The translations under genes and the position numbers were made by a program. Of a DNA stretch of 64,000 bases, positions 21,901-34,054 are shown piece by piece. The notes beneath the pieces are model-generated. The model made no database searches, was not told the origin of the DNA, and was given only the letters and a program-made list of their open reading frames with translations. The stretch is taken from NCBI GenBank assembly GCA_035771175.1, contig CM069593.1, forward strand, positions 44,070,741-44,134,740. The letters are read 5' to 3'. Source of the DNA: Paratinospora sagittata. Taxonomy: Eukaryota; Streptophyta; Magnoliopsida; Ranunculales; Menispermaceae. Each line of letters begins with the position of its first letter. The first letter of the stretch is position 1.

Positions 21901-23301
21901 AAGACGTTTAGAAAATATTTTCCTATATGCTAAGAAAATCCACATTTCTTGCAATCTATAGTTAATACAAATGTAAGTATGTAACTTGACATTTTAACTT
22001 GTTAAGTTTTACATTTAGAACCCAACAATCTTTTGAATTTTTCCTTGTATTCTGGTGAGTTGGATTGTGGATAGGTATTTTAAATTTTATTATTTAATCA
22101 TCTCCTCAAACTTTTATTAAACACATGCAAATGAATCTGTTGCACTTTTGCCTCTGAAATCAAACACGTGAACATGTTGCTTTTTTTTGGAAAGAATAAG
22201 TTTGAAGGCCTCATTTCCATCAATGACTTAATTTCCATCACTGGATATGCTTTAGGTACCGAGATCCAAAGACAGGTCTACCATATGCAACAAAAGAAGC
22301 ATTCAAGATTATTCGCGAACGGTAAATGTTCTTCATTGCTTCATAGATCCACAATCTTACTATCAAGAAAGTATCATTTCTATTGAGTTGTTAGCTTGAG
22401 TCAAATACATTGTGTGATATCAACTATCTTGTCATCCATGTTTCCTTTATGCCCTTATTTGGATTTAACCCTTTTCAATTCCTATATATATCTATAATCT
22501 ATATATATCCTCAGATCATACAATTATTGTCTAGATATGGATTTCATTGATCTCTTCTCATTTTTATGATGACACCATCTTTAGACATTTTATACATTTT
22601 ATTGGATTTTTTTTCGTTGTTTTGTCGGCCTTTATGAAGGAAGATCTAATGCCTAAAACTTCATGGAGGTCTGCATCTAGTCTCTTGGAAGGCTGATTCA
22701 ACTAAGCCTCAAGCCTTCTTACTCATGATTTTTGTTTAAATTAATTCATTTCATAAGAAATTGATTTTACTTTGTTGTTGCATAAGGGAAAAAAAAAACC
22801 AAAACAAACAAAACAAAACAACAAACACAAGCAAAGATCTGGTATTTACTCTGGAGGAGTTTCATGTACAAAATATACTTCCAAGTTCCAAGTATGCTGT
22901 GTCAAGTCTGGATGGCCTTAAATGATGCAGATGTGTAGGATTCTTTTGTGTTTTAATACTCAAATGAATATGTTTCATATGCTAAGCAATGAGTATTTGG
23001 GAACATAAGATTGGACCAAGAAAAGGCTATGTATGTTGTACTTTACAATTCCCCTGTGATAAGATAACTAGGTTTCCTTAACCGTCCAATTATTGGATTC
23101 TTTTGCAGTTACTTGGATGAAACTAGTAGGTTGAACAAGAAAAAAAAGGACACAGGTATCCTATTTGATGCAATTTCAGGGCAAGGATTTTTTACTAGAC
23201 AGAAGAGATCAGAAACTGGAAAAACAGGTGAGGCATCATATCTGCGATATTTGGCCCGCTTCCGCAGTATTCCAGCTCTTGAGAACCAAACCTCAGATTA
23301 G
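12992..23301 (+). CDS. SWC2: SWC2 / YL1, SWR1 chromatin-remodelling complex subunit
   Basis: SWC2 (YL1) binds H2A.Z-H2B and recruits the SWR1 remodeller, which exchanges H2A for H2A.Z, in the nucleus. Eleven exons join in frame: 12992-13059, 13293-13362, 14395-14466, 14624-14664, 14742-15000, 16211-16286, 16427-16546, 16866-16934, 21419-21461, 22256-22321 and 23109-23301, giving 358 residues. Landmarks are the start MASSKEQEPVFLQRSSR, an acidic block (EENDVNYEEETEVADVF, FEEDESEQDEEVEDDD) for histone binding, basic KKRRLIYPGKPATKKK, the coiled MTQEEMLLEAAQTEIMNL, and the YL1_C domain with CAVTGLPAKYRDPKTGLPYA and TKEAFKIIRER near the end. The start is chosen as the first ATG leading into this conserved N-terminus. 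Intron 8 (16935-21418) is packed with transposable elements. Length is near that of the Arabidopsis protein as I recall it. Confidence 0.94.
13935..14115 (+). mobile_element. L1-like LINE 3' fragment
   Basis: Decayed coding tail of an L1-type LINE: GGAAGACTTAAAATAACATG (translating to GRLKITW) and then AGAGCAGAGTGGAGGAAGCG (RAEWRK), RIHVAEPM and the tail GGCAAAAGGCTTAATTGAG. The same tail occurs near 26.4, 29.6, 50.1 and 54.6 kb. It lies in SWC2 intron 2. Confidence 0.7.
17370..19115 (+). mobile_element. LINE (L1-like) ORF2 C-terminal fragment, interrupted
   Basis: Two frames (17391-17657 and 17614-18216) encode pieces typical of the region after the RT of plant L1 elements: PWKFVHSNLPSFNNVVKLKLG, GSLILFWEDI, then RNLTEREMQEADSLFDSLV and the zinc-binding RVT region NLIWKACVPSKVKFSGWVSV. 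The change of frame shows at least one frameshift, and the Cys pattern of the zinc domain is eroded. Reading continues to about 18390, is cut by the TIR element at 18401-18947, and resumes at 18958. The 5' and 3' ends are approximate. It sits in SWC2 intron 8 in the sense direction. Confidence 0.75.
18401..18947. mobile_element. 547 bp TIR element with 10 bp TSD, nested in the LINE
   Basis: The element begins AGGGGTGTAA and ends TTACACCCCT, a perfect 10 bp inverted repeat. It is flanked by AGGTATAATT on both sides (18391-18400 and 18948-18957), a 10 bp target-site duplication in the Mutator-like size range. The ends are filled with degenerate GGGTTGGGTTGG and CAACCCAACCCG tracts that can pair with each other; the centre is AAG/AGA-rich. 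It encodes no transposase. It splits the LINE, so it inserted later. Confidence 0.88.
19180..19413. mobile_element. Tourist-like MITE with TSD TTA
   Basis: The 234 bp segment starts GGTGGTGTTTGTTAAC and ends GTTAACAAACTCTACC; the 16 bp termini match at 14 positions. TTA flanks both sides (19177-19179 and 19414-19416). GG...TGTTTG ends and a TTA duplication are the hallmarks of PIF/Harbinger-derived (Tourist) MITEs. It lies in SWC2 intron 8. Confidence 0.78.
19898..20299. mobile_element. Mutator-like non-autonomous element, 10 bp TSD, foldback
   Basis: The 402 bp element is flanked by CTATCTCTAC at 19888-19897 and 20300-20309. Its ends (GAGTGGGTTTTTGC and GCAAAACACACTC) open long imperfect inverted arms that include CCACAAACACGTAGACCG on the left and CGGTCTACACGTTTGTGG on the right, then TCTCTTTTAAAAAAA and its complement. 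The AT-rich core (20030-20170) is made of many GGGTTAATATT and CCCTAGGG palindromic units. No coding capacity. Arm length and TSD size suggest a MULE MITE. Confidence 0.85.
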
Positions 23302-25321
23302 CTCTGCAAGGTACTCTGAACCTTGGTCTTGATCTTCTATTGACTGCATTTCCTGCCTCAATGTGGAATTTTTTTACCCCTTTGTCCATTTTATGGCTTG
23401 GTAGTAACTAGGATTCTGCATTAAACCTTACTTGTCTGACATCTGATCGGAATCTGCCGGTTTATATGTTACAGGATCGGTTCAATTGGATTTCAGAAAT
23501 TGAAACCCAAAAGGTCAAGTCAGACGGTCGGTCAGGTTCAAAACTTGAACACATCAAGCTGACCTGACCATGCACACACACATATAAAATATTTAATTGC
23601 AGCAGCCTTCCGCGGCTTCTGAATTCTCACCATCAAATTGAGATTGAGAGAGACACAGAAATGAGGGGAAGAAGGGATGGGCAAGTACCCTCTCCAAATG
23701 GTTTTCTCTTCAAATTCTTGGCCCAGTTTGCTAAGGATTTTAAATAAATTAACTTTTTCTTTATTAACTTCTGGTGTTTTGTATAACCTGACACCCAAAC
23801 CAAGATCATAAACTCTTATAAGATTTAGAGTCGGCTTCTGGTCTGGTCAAATCAAATTTTGCATAAAAATAAAAAAATAGTATATGCTGTTAGATCAAGA
23901 AAATCACCCTTGAAGGCCTAAAGGCTAAAAAACAAATAGTCATTTTGGTTTGATCACCGTTTTTCCTTGTCTTCATATCATGGATGGAATTATGAGAAGT
24001 TTCTTTAGAAAAGGGTGATAGAGCGCACATTAAATTCGTCAGTCTTATTCCACCAAAAAAAAGAAATTGTTATTTTTGCTGGCTCTTGTGCTTCAATACT
24101 CTTATAATGTTCTTCTCACAAGTCAAGAAGAAGAAAGAACACATTGTAAAATCATTGCTGCACTGTTCAGGTTATCTACGCAGTATCAGTTTGGTTTCAC
24201 AAAAATTGGGAGCATTGCCCGAGGCTGATTCGAAGGCTGCTCAAGAAGGAAGCCATGGAGTTGTTTCTTCCTGTTGTTATGTCAAAACTCAGTTGACTGT
24301 ATATATTCTCTGTTATTTTGGCACACTTGTTGGGCTTCAATATTATTACATTGTTCCTCTCCCAAGTACAAGAAGTCAGTTTGAAAAGAGTAACAAAAGA
24401 AGAACATTTTTGTTCTCATCCTGCGGGCTTTGAAATCAGTGTTGCATTGTATCTACAGGTTCTCTGTTATGCTGCACCAGTTAGGTTTCATGAACATTGA
24501 GCGGCTAGGCTAGCTAACCTGTTTCAAAAAAAACCACCCATGGAGGAACCCCTCTTATATTTTTCTTCTTCTTCTTCTTGTATCAAAATTTAGTTGTATA
24601 TAGATATTGTTTAAAGTGGGCGTTTTCATTTGAAGAGAGATCAAAAGAAGAGACGAATTTTGTTATGATCGTACAGTTTTTCTGTTCTGATTTGAATGTG
24701 AGGTCTAAGTGAATCTGTTTCTGAGGGTACCAGTGCCAGAAAATAACATTAGTACGAAATTTAATAAATAGACTTGGAAGTTGTTTGAATTTAATAAAAA
24801 GACGAGAATGCGGAGTGAAAGTAAAATTTTTGGAAGTTTGACAAAATGTTATTAAAATCATTCTTCAGATACTTGTATAACATGTAGCTTAATGAGATTT
24901 GTCTTTTGAGATTTGTCTTTTGTTATCCATACCATATTAGTAGCTTGTTATATTAATTTACAAGTTTTGTTTCAAATATCTATTAAAAATATAAAATAAC
25001 AATACCATGATAATAAAAGAGAAGATTGTGATTTTAATACTTAAATTAGTTTTCCTAAATACTACTATTAAGCTACACTTATAGAAGGGCTTCGTAGCAT
25101 CAGACACGGAACGCTGTCTTGTAGCTGTAATGAAAAAAAAATAAAAGAGGGCATAGTGAGGGCATCTTGGTCATTTAACTCGGTTTCAAGTGATGCAAAA
25201 AATGCTTCTCTCTCGATCACAGTCACAGCCAAGGTGTCATTCACACCGGTACAGAGGAACCAGCTTTGTTAGTTAGCGAGTTAGGTTTAGGGTTTTTCTA
25301 AACCAAAAAAAAAAGACAAAA
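23302..25321. other. spacer SWC2-DCP1
   Basis: It holds the SWC2 3' UTR, a TCTTC-type run near 24563, two divergent copies of a segment starting GCTTCAATA (from about 24091 and 24336), and the DCP1 promoter and 5' UTR. I recognise no coding gene; the short frames here lack family resemblance. No TATA box was evident near the DCP1 start. Confidence 0.6.
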
Positions 25322-28300
25322 ATGTCGCAGAACGGGAAACTGATGCCAAATCTAGATCAAGAGAGCACCAAAATCCTCAATCTCACGGTGCTTCAGAGGA
25401 TCGATCCATTTGTTGAAGAGATCTTGATCACCGCTGCTCATGTCACTTTCTACGAATTCAACATCGAGCTTAGTGAATGGGTTCGTATGGCATTTCTCGA
25501 TTTTCCGTTGTTTCAGTTTCTTCATTCATTCTTCCTTTCTTTTCTTTCTTTCTTTTTTTTTTTTTTTTCCTAATTGAGTCTTATCTGATTTGTGAAACAG
25601 AGTCGCAAGGACGTGGAAGGATCTCTCTTCGTTGTTAAGAGGTACGATTATTTTATTTTATTTATTATTATTATTATTTTTTGCATTGGTGTGGAATTAG
25701 AAGCTAGTCTTTGTAGTTGTTTGTCTGTGATCCATGCTGGATCGTTTCTCAGATTATTTTTAATGTTGCTGCAGGAATACTCAACCTAGATTCCAGTTCA
25801 TTGTGATGAATAGACGAAATACAGGTGGAATTTGTCTTTCGTTATTGTATTTTAAATTGGGAATTTTTAACATATCTTATTCTTCCTAGCAAGCTGTTCG
25901 AGTCTACTTTTTTTCCCCGCACTTCTATAAGAAAAACTATTTGCCTTATCATGGCAGATCTTAACTTTATCCTTAGATTGCGTAAATCATATTTCCATCA
26001 ATTTTAGACTAGTTAGAAAATTGGGGAGTTGATGTGGTTTAAGTTCATTGCTGTAAAGTAGTTCAGTGTTAGATGAATTGTATAACTGAAGAGAAGAATT
26101 GATGTGACAGAAGTTCATTCAGCTTTCACAGAATAATTTTATGTTCTTTTCATTTATTTGCGTGTGTTCTGAGGAAGGGAGTGAAAGAATTGAGAGACAT
26201 GTAGCCGTGGCATAATAATTTTATGGAAGGGGATGGTATCTATAGGTTTTGAAAACCAAAACAGAGGTTGTCTACCAATTTACTTATGCATCAAACAATA
26301 ATGAACACTTTTTTTTCAAAGTTGTTGGATTACATTCTAATTAAGGTGATTTGGACATTCACAATAAAGACTTTTAGATGCTTCAATTAGGAAGATGACC
26401 TATGAACAATCAACGGTAATGATAGAGGTAGGGGAAGACCTAAAATAACATGGGCAGATACAATTAAGAAAGATATGTAATTTTATAATTTTAATGTCAA
26501 ATTAGCACTTGATAGAGCAGATTTGAGGAAGTAGATTCATTCTTAATGTTCTGATCCATTTTTTATTGCTTCTCAGCTTTTTTTAATTCTGCCACCAGGC
26601 ATTTGTTTTTCTTTGTGTTTTCTACTTTGATTTAAACTTTATTTTTATTAACCTTTCTTGCGTCCTTTTTCGTCTTCTTTTTTCTTTCTTTTTTCATTTT
26701 GCAAAATCGACCATGCCAGATAATTTGGTGGAGAATCTCTTAGGGGATTTTGAGTATGAGGTCCAAGTTCCATACCTTTTGTATAGGAATGCAGCTCAAG
26801 ATGTCAATGGTATTTGGTTCTACAATTCACGCGAATGTGAAGATGTTGGGAATCTCTTCAGCAGGTGTGTCCTTTACACACCATGGTTTTGTTTTGTTTT
26901 GTTTTCTTTGATAAGTATGTATATTCTTCATTGTTCGGCTTTATTCACTTGATTTCTGTTTTAAAAGCAGCCGCTGATAGTGTTTTAATGTTACGAACCT
27001 TAGTTGGATCAATTCATTCACTGTATACAACTTTGTTGTAGTTTCTATCTGATACTTGCTAATCCCTAAAATATACCTGTGCAAATTCTTGGAAATTCCT
27101 CAAGCTCTTGATGCCCTTTGATGATGGACCGTGAATGCATATGCACTTGTTTGAATAGAATTGTAGAAGAATGTCTTTATTAATAGATAAAGTTATGGAT
27201 CATAGTGTATTTACAATTTTAAGCTTCCAACTGTTCAATGTGTATATTTCCACGTTCACATGTCAGTTTGATGCCCATCAATATGAAGTTTATTTGACTC
27301 CGTGATATCTAAGATTTGGTGGAAACTTTGGTCAATCTTTACATGTTGATTGTATTTGTTGTATTAGCAAAGGTGGATAATGATAAAATAAAATGAAATA
27401 AAAATAAAATAAATTTTAGGTGAAACATTTCAAAATTTTGGAATTGATGAGAACTTCAGCTCAATGTTCCAAGCAGAATCTTGTGGTTTCTTGTGTTATA
27501 CAACAATGGGGTGGAAAGAGGTCCCTCGTGGGAGAGTGGAGAATGTGAGGGTGATGATGGGGAGAAGAAATTGGGCTGGTAGCTTGATCAATTGTTGAGC
27601 GGGCCTGATTCTTAAAAGGAGTTGACCAACCTGGTCCATGACCTTCAAAAAACTAGTGTCCCTCAATGTGGTGCTAGCTGGTTTGCTAGCTTACTTGATT
27701 GCGGGTGGTGCCTTAGGCTTCCACTAGGTGGTATGTAGTTTAAGTTGCCAATTAAAGAAGGATTTAACTTGAATGGGGCGGGGGGATTATGTTGAAGGGT
27801 GGGCTCTGGGCCGCATCTTGGGCTTTTTTGGTGGGCTATCAAGCTTCAAGAGACCCATCCATTTATATCTAATGGGTGGATTGGACTTGAGCTTAGGCCT
27901 GGCTGAGGGCCAGCCAAGCCTACTTTGATGATCATAATATTTAGGGGTGCTTAGGGGTCGGATTGGGTCGGTTTTAGGGTAAAAATTCAACCGACTCCAA
28001 CCTTTTCAGGTGTTAAAATATATCTCCCGAAATCGCCTGTCAAGTAGACTAAATCTGACCAAGTCGGATAATTTTCGGCTTGATCAGGTTCCGTCGGTTT
28101 CAGTCTATTCTGAGGAAGAAGAAAAGGGTGTGCAGAAAAGCAAAAGCTCAAGAAGAGGAACAAAAGGTTTTTTCTTTTGAAAAAAAGAAAAGAAAAGAAA
28201 GAAAGACATGCCGAAGAAGAAAGATGACACATGAAGAAAAAAGAAATGAAGAACAAAAGAAAATAAACAGTTGCAGTGGTCTAGTGGAGAAGAATAATAA

Positions 28301-31300
28301 GTGAAATCGGGTGACAGTGAAGATAAAGGCTAATGTAGGGGTATGACACACATGAGCAATGGGGTGGCAATATCTACAAAACAACAAATGAAGAAGAAGA
28401 AGTGGGGCATTGGAGGAGGAAAGAAAGACGTAGGTGGTGGAGGAGTTGATAGGTTGAAAGGCGGTTGCTTGCAGAAGGAAAGTGGAAGGGGTTTGGGATT
28501 TTTTGGGATTGGAGCCTTTGGAAAGGGAGGGAAGTTCGGTTGGGTTGGGCTAATTTGGTTTTCAAGATCTGTATCAAGGCTCAACCCAAAACGTTGAGTT
28601 TAGTAAATAAATGGCCTAACCCACCCGTACCAGTATCATTAAACGGCCTGAGTTGGGTATCTTATATTTTAATCAGGCCTAAATTAATATTCTTTGTTTA
28701 CATTTTGTTTTTGAAGTTACTAATATTTTCTATTTGAGTTTTTTGCAGTTACATGGCATGCTTACCATGATTTCTATTAACATTTTGTAAAACTTGCATT
28801 ATTTTCTTGTGGGTCAATCTTAGAGAATTTAGTTAAAGGAACTAGGGCAATGGACATGAAAAATGAGAGCCTTAATCCTAATTGAAAAAACAAAAGAGGA
28901 AAAAGTATGCAAATTTACTTGTTATTATTGTTTTTATAGTAATTTGTCTACCTAAGCATGAGAGTTTCTGGGTGCTATCATCATTTGGTATTTATTACTA
29001 ATGCTATCATATGAAACTGGGTTGTTCACCTTATCATACTGTTGCAAAAAGATGTTGTCTCCATTGCTTCATGAAATCCTTACAGTATTTGTTAGAGAGT
29101 GCATGTGCATCTATGTGAATGACAATTTTTAAGGTTGCCCTTTCTTGTGCATTTTCATTTTGGTATGTGCATTTATCTCTTGTTTAATAGAGGCTTTCTG
29201 GTTCTTTCAAATATTTAAGTATAGCTTCTCTTGTTTCCAGGATACTAAATGCATACTCCAAGGTTCCTCCAAAGCCTAAAGTATCTTCTACCAAGAGGTA
29301 ATAAATAGTTTCCTTTGTGCAAATCTTTCAAATTTAAACTATTATAATTTTTTAAATTAAATACTTGAAACTTTTCTACGTGATTATAATGACACCTTCT
29401 ATTTTTGTTAATTTGTATGTATTAATTTCCTTGATGTGTATACTATTATGCAATCATTTACTTTGTCATTTATTTTATTTTATTATGATATTTTAGTTCA
29501 AGATATAGTGAAGACCTTTAGATGCTTCAATTAAGAAGAGTGATCTATTAACAATCTATGGTAATGATAAAGATAGAGGAAGATCTAAATTAACATGGAC
29601 CAAAACAATTAAGATATAAATACTAGTAAATTAGACGTCGACTTATAGCCCTTGATAGAGTGGAGTGGAGGAAGCAGATTCATGTAGCCAACCCCATGTG
29701 CTTAGGAGAAGGCTTAGTTGAATCGAGTTGAGTTCAAGATGAAGGCATAGTCAATATTATTTATAAGTTTTTTGTATTTTAATGCCTTCCTTCACTCAGG
29801 TGTATGCTTGGCTTCCACCTTGAGCTTCAGGCTTTAAGAGGCCCCCTTTCCTTAAGTGCACCCTTAACTACTTTAAGTTGATGAACATTGAAACAATTAT
29901 TTTGAAGGTGGGCTTTTGTCGAACAACTCAGCCTTGCCGAAAATGTTAAAGCTTTTGTCTTGGTCAAATGGTCACGATTCATGCCTAAATTATCAAACTA
30001 GTTACTATTGATTCTAGCTTGCTATTCGATATGTATAACTTGAATGAATTTGAAGGTTGAGACATTGTTCTTTATAAATAAGTAAATTTACATATGTATT
30101 TGTATTCTGTATGAAGACTATGTCTCGTGTTTTGTTGGAGTATTTACATTTGCATTGGACAATTAACATTTGATTCATATACTTCCTTTTGATTATTGGC
30201 TAGGTGCTGCAAGTAATATCTTACTTTAACTTTATTCACTTGTTTGAGAAATTGTGTCCTAATCTTAGTTGTTTCTCCCCTGATCTTTTCTGACAGCGAG
30301 TATGATGAGTTGGAAGCAGTGTCAAATATAGGAGTCATGGATGGTCCATTGGAGCCACCATCATCAACTACGTCCACCATCACTGATGTTCCAGAGGATA
30401 CATCATTCGTCAACTTCTTCAGTGTACGTATTCTTTTTAGGATCCTGTTTATATCTTATTTCTTAGTGGTTCGGTGATGGATATGCTGGAACCAAACATA
30501 CGTTCTTGTCATGGCATGCATACTGCTTTTTGCATTTTGAACTTTAATCTTGAATTATGGAACTGTCCCAAAATATATTTTTCCCTTCAACCTGAAACTA
30601 TACATGGATTTGGTTCGCACCTTTCGTTTTGTTGTTTTAGCCAGTGCCTCAAACCCTCAACCCTACCTCCAACCCACCATCTTCCTTCTAAATGAACACC
30701 CACAAAACTTGTGATGCATTGCACATTGACAAAAATGTCCTGCTACGTTAATGACAATTTCATTCAACAAAGACCTCTTTGCATCAACAATAGTCCTCAA
30801 TGACACAATTAGTTTTTTTTGTAATAAAAAAAAGTTCTTACGTTTTCTCTGATTGTGATTTTCTGTTTATTATATCGCTTCCAATAGCAGTAGGATAACA
30901 AAAATGCTTTGTTGAGTATGTTTCTGCAAAAATGTTCTTGTTTATCTTAAGCATTACATCAAACATGACTCTTTAAATTGTTGGTATACTTTTACCTTGT
31001 GCCAGTTTTTTTTTTTTTTTTTTCTTTTCTTTTTTTAATATATGTTTTCTGTTTTTCTTTTTTTCTTTTTTTTTTTTAATTTTGTGGATATGAAATTGCA
31101 GAATGTGGGATATAGTTTATATTTTTGTTCAAGATTTGACTTCAATATTTTGGAATTTCTTGCATCCAGTCAATATTCTGTCCTTCAGCTTTTGTCCTAT
31201 TTGTTTTTGCAATAGAAAAATTTAAGTACTCCATTGAATGCTCGTATACTGGGGAATTTGGAAAGGCTCCCTCCTTTAAGAGGTTTATGTGTTGATTTGG

Positions 31301-33186
31301 CATCTTTTTGCTTGGTTGCTACACTTGTTTCTACTTTTCATGTTTGCATAATTTCTTGTAATTCAAATGTGCTTTTTTTTTTTTTTTTTGGACTTCGCTC
31401 ACAATATCTCTTTTTTTTACAGACAGCTATGAATTTAGGGAATGCTTCAAGTGTAGCAACACAAAGAGCACAACTCTTCTATCAGCCTTTTTCTACAATC
31501 CCTGTGTCTTCCTGTGTGCCAACTGTCACGGCCTCCCCCATGCTAGCCTTGCAAATACCATCTGCTCCTCCTCGGACTTCATCTACATCTTCAGTACCAC
31601 TTCCTGACACTTCCGAAACGAACATCAACAACCGTGTCGCTAACCTCATAAAGCCATCAGTGTTTCTTGCACCTTCTTCCTCATCTGCACTAATGATGAC
31701 ACCAACCTCTTCTTCCATGCCAACCGCTCCCCCTCTTCATCCTCCAGTGTCTCTGCCTCGCCCATATGGTGCCCCTTTACTTCAACCCTTTCCACCACCC
31801 AGCCCATCACCTTCTCTGACACCTGGACCTGTTTCAAACTATGGAGTCATTACTAGAGAGAAAGTCCGTGAAGCTCTTACGAGGCTTGTTCAGGTTTGCA
31901 CTTTTCTGCTCTGTTATTTCTTTATCTACATAGTAACCCTAAATCCTAATTAAATTGGTTTTTCACTCTTCCATTATAGAAGCTTAACATAGATGGATTG
32001 ATTTTAAAGATAACAAGCAATCATTAGCTATACCAATTAAAAGAAGCGGAGGGGTGTGGGGTTGGGAGAACTGTGCTAGACAGTTTCCATTGTGAAATGC
32101 ATCAGGTAATGACTGAAATGAGAGTTAAACATGACTGAATATTTTTGTTGGCTGTTTGGAAGTGATACCAATATTCCGGCAAGTATTGCGCCAAGTTTAA
32201 AAGTTTTGAATGACCGGCACTCAAACCTTTCTTTTTTTTGTGGGTTCTAACTTCCAAGGGTGGTATATATGATCTATTTGTGTCATCTTGAAAGGTCTGT
32301 TCTTTTCTTTTCAACCAGTTGTCAGCTGGTGTCTTGCATGTGTTAGGAATGTGTTTTATACTTAAGATGAAACATAAATCATGGATCAACTAAGCCCTCT
32401 TGCGGCTTGCTTAAGAATAAGAAAGAGGAATCTCATGTAAATACCATGGAATACAGTTCGATCCTATGCATGGATATTTCGTAAATATCCTATTCCGAAA
32501 ATAGAAAGTTCGAAAAAGTTGGATACAGTTACTAATTCATGATTTGGCATGTACATAATGAAAACTTCATTCTTGATTCTATGAGAGTTTTTATGAAAGC
32601 GTTTTACCTTATTATTTTTATTTTAGTTGATAATTAACAAATCAACTGGTAGAATGAACTTAAGTAATATTTAAATGTTTCTATAGCAATTTTAAATGTT
32701 CTTGGGAAAAGATATCTGTTGATGGGAGTACATGAATGGGGTATGATTGGCTTTTTCTTTGAAAATTGGGAGGGTAGGTAAGGGTAAATGTGAGGAGCAT
32801 GATGGCATGAAGCTTTGCATTTTCAGGATCTTGGTAATCTCTGAACTGCATTTGTAGAAGAATCTGATTATTCATTACTAGATCATTTTATTTTTCTGGC
32901 ATTCTCATGAATTCTGGTCATTGTGTTCCATTATGCCTAGATTGTACCACCCGCGTTGATTTTTAATTTTAAGATTAAGTGAAGAGAAGCCTTGTCTAGC
33001 TCGGAAAATATGTCTTGATAAGGAACATCAGTAAAATCAATGAACAAGAACAGTGGTCTAATTGAAATTGATAACCGTATCAGTAAGCTATTTCCAAGCA
33101 TCTGACATTGGTACTCACTGTTGGTTTTACAGAACAACCAGTTTATTGACATGGTGTACCAAGAGTTAATGAATGATAACAGTTGA
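25322..33186 (+). CDS. DCP1: DCP1, mRNA-decapping enzyme cofactor
   Basis: DCP1 activates the decapping enzyme DCP2, which removes the 5' cap before 5'-3' decay in cytoplasmic processing bodies. Eight exons join in frame: 25322-25480, 25601-25641, 25775-25824, 26720-26864, 29241-29297, 30297-30423, 31423-31893 and 33133-33186, giving 367 residues. The N-terminus [20 protein letters not shown] leads into an EVH1-like domain (about residues 12-140) with [46 protein letters not shown] and [19 protein letters not shown]. The middle is Pro/Ser-rich. The end, [20 protein letters not shown], is the DCP1 trimerisation helix region. Start is the first ATG after CCAAAAAAAAAAGACAAAA and matches the family start. 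Introns 4 and 5 hold LINE tails. All parts of the gene appear intact. Confidence 0.95.
26325..26545 (+). mobile_element. L1-like LINE 3' fragment
   Basis: Homologous to the copies near 14.0, 29.6 and 50.2 kb: AAGGTGATTTGGACATTC, then TTTTAGATGCTTCAATTAGG, GATAGAGGTAGGGGAAGACC and GATAGAGCAGATTTGAGG. It is decayed by stops and lies in DCP1 intron 3 (25825-26719). Confidence 0.7.
27935..28690. repeat. GGGTTGGG/AACCCAAC-rich repeat region in DCP1 intron 4
   Basis: It starts near TTTAGGGGTGCTTAGGGG and contains TTGGGTCGG, GGTTGGGTTGGGC and CAACCCAAAACG tracts around an AAGAAG-rich centre. The composition is much like the TIR element at 18401-18947, but I find no matching inverted ends or target-site duplication. 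It may be a decayed relative; the short frames in it are not genes. Confidence 0.4.
29510..29745 (+). mobile_element. L1-like LINE 3' fragment
   Basis: It carries CCTTTAGATGCTTCAATTAA, GATAGAGGAAGATCTAAATT, GAGTGGAGGAAGCAGATTCA and the tail CCAACCCCATGTGCTTAGG, matching the copies near 14.0, 26.4 and 50.2 kb. It is 5'-truncated and decayed, in DCP1 intron 5. Confidence 0.75.
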
Positions 33187-34054
33187 AGAAGAGGCATTCT
33201 GAGCACAAGCTTGACTTCTTGTATGTAGTCCTTGGGATTCAAAGGATCTGTAGATGAGTTTTGTATAGATTTTTTTTTTCTTTGCTCTGACAATATTAAA
33301 GATGTTTTCAGTTTAATGTAATTATTTTGATATTGATTGCAAGTTATTATATGGTAGATCACAAGAAAAAAAAAAAAAAAAAAAGTTAAGAAACAGGTAA
33401 TTAGGAAAAGTTTATCAAGACTGCGCCCTTCTATGTATATATATATATATATTCCTGATTATAGTTATCAGTTTTTAGATACTGAAACTCATGAACTGTA
33501 GATGAAGATCTAACCTAGGCCATTTCTCCTTGAGAATTTTTTGTTTGTGTGCCCTAATCAGCGACTAAATTTGCATACTTTAATATCTGTGAACTAAATT
33601 TGAACAATTGATCTCAAATTTGTGCAGTATTACTACTTATCTATATATCTTAATGTTATCCATACTAAATTTATTATATTATAATGTAAATTCCTAAGTT
33701 TTCTGAGACATTATATCCTATCTAACTCAATTAAAAAAAAAAAAAAAAAAAGCTTCTTTTTGTTTTTTTTAAATGAAAAAAGTAAATGTAATGGACTCCT
33801 CTCATCGTTCGCCGGTGTTGCCCCGCTTCCAATTATAATGAGCCTGGACCTAAACGATTCTGTGTACGTGGTAATCATTTAGTTGCACCGTATCATACGT
33901 ATGAGACTACCCTTCATACATCACTGCCCTGATTCCCTCTTATTTCGCTCGCTTCTTCTACTGGTAGAGACTAGAGAGACTCGTCGACCAAAAACCGCAC
34001 TGTACAAGGTTCACAACCAGCGTTTGTCTCTCTCTAGCGCGCGCGCTTTCTCTC
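33187..34054. other. spacer DCP1-RRM gene
   Basis: It contains the DCP1 3' UTR, poly-A runs (33365-33384, 33732-33750), a (TA)n run (33434-33453) and the upstream region of the RRM gene with a CT-rich and GCGCGCGC stretch just before its start. No gene recognised. Confidence 0.65.

Noticed and set aside
28080..28737. Several short frames in the GGGTTGGG/AAGAAG-rich region
   Set aside because: They are low-complexity Lys/Glu or Pro/Phe runs with no conserved motif.
30144..30413. Antisense open frame over a DCP1 exon
   Set aside because: It is the shadow of the exon at 30297-30423 and its intron flanks, with no family resemblance.
31482..31718. Antisense Glu/Val-rich frame in DCP1 exon 7
   Set aside because: It mirrors the Pro/Ser-rich coding strand; the sense frame is conserved with DCP1.
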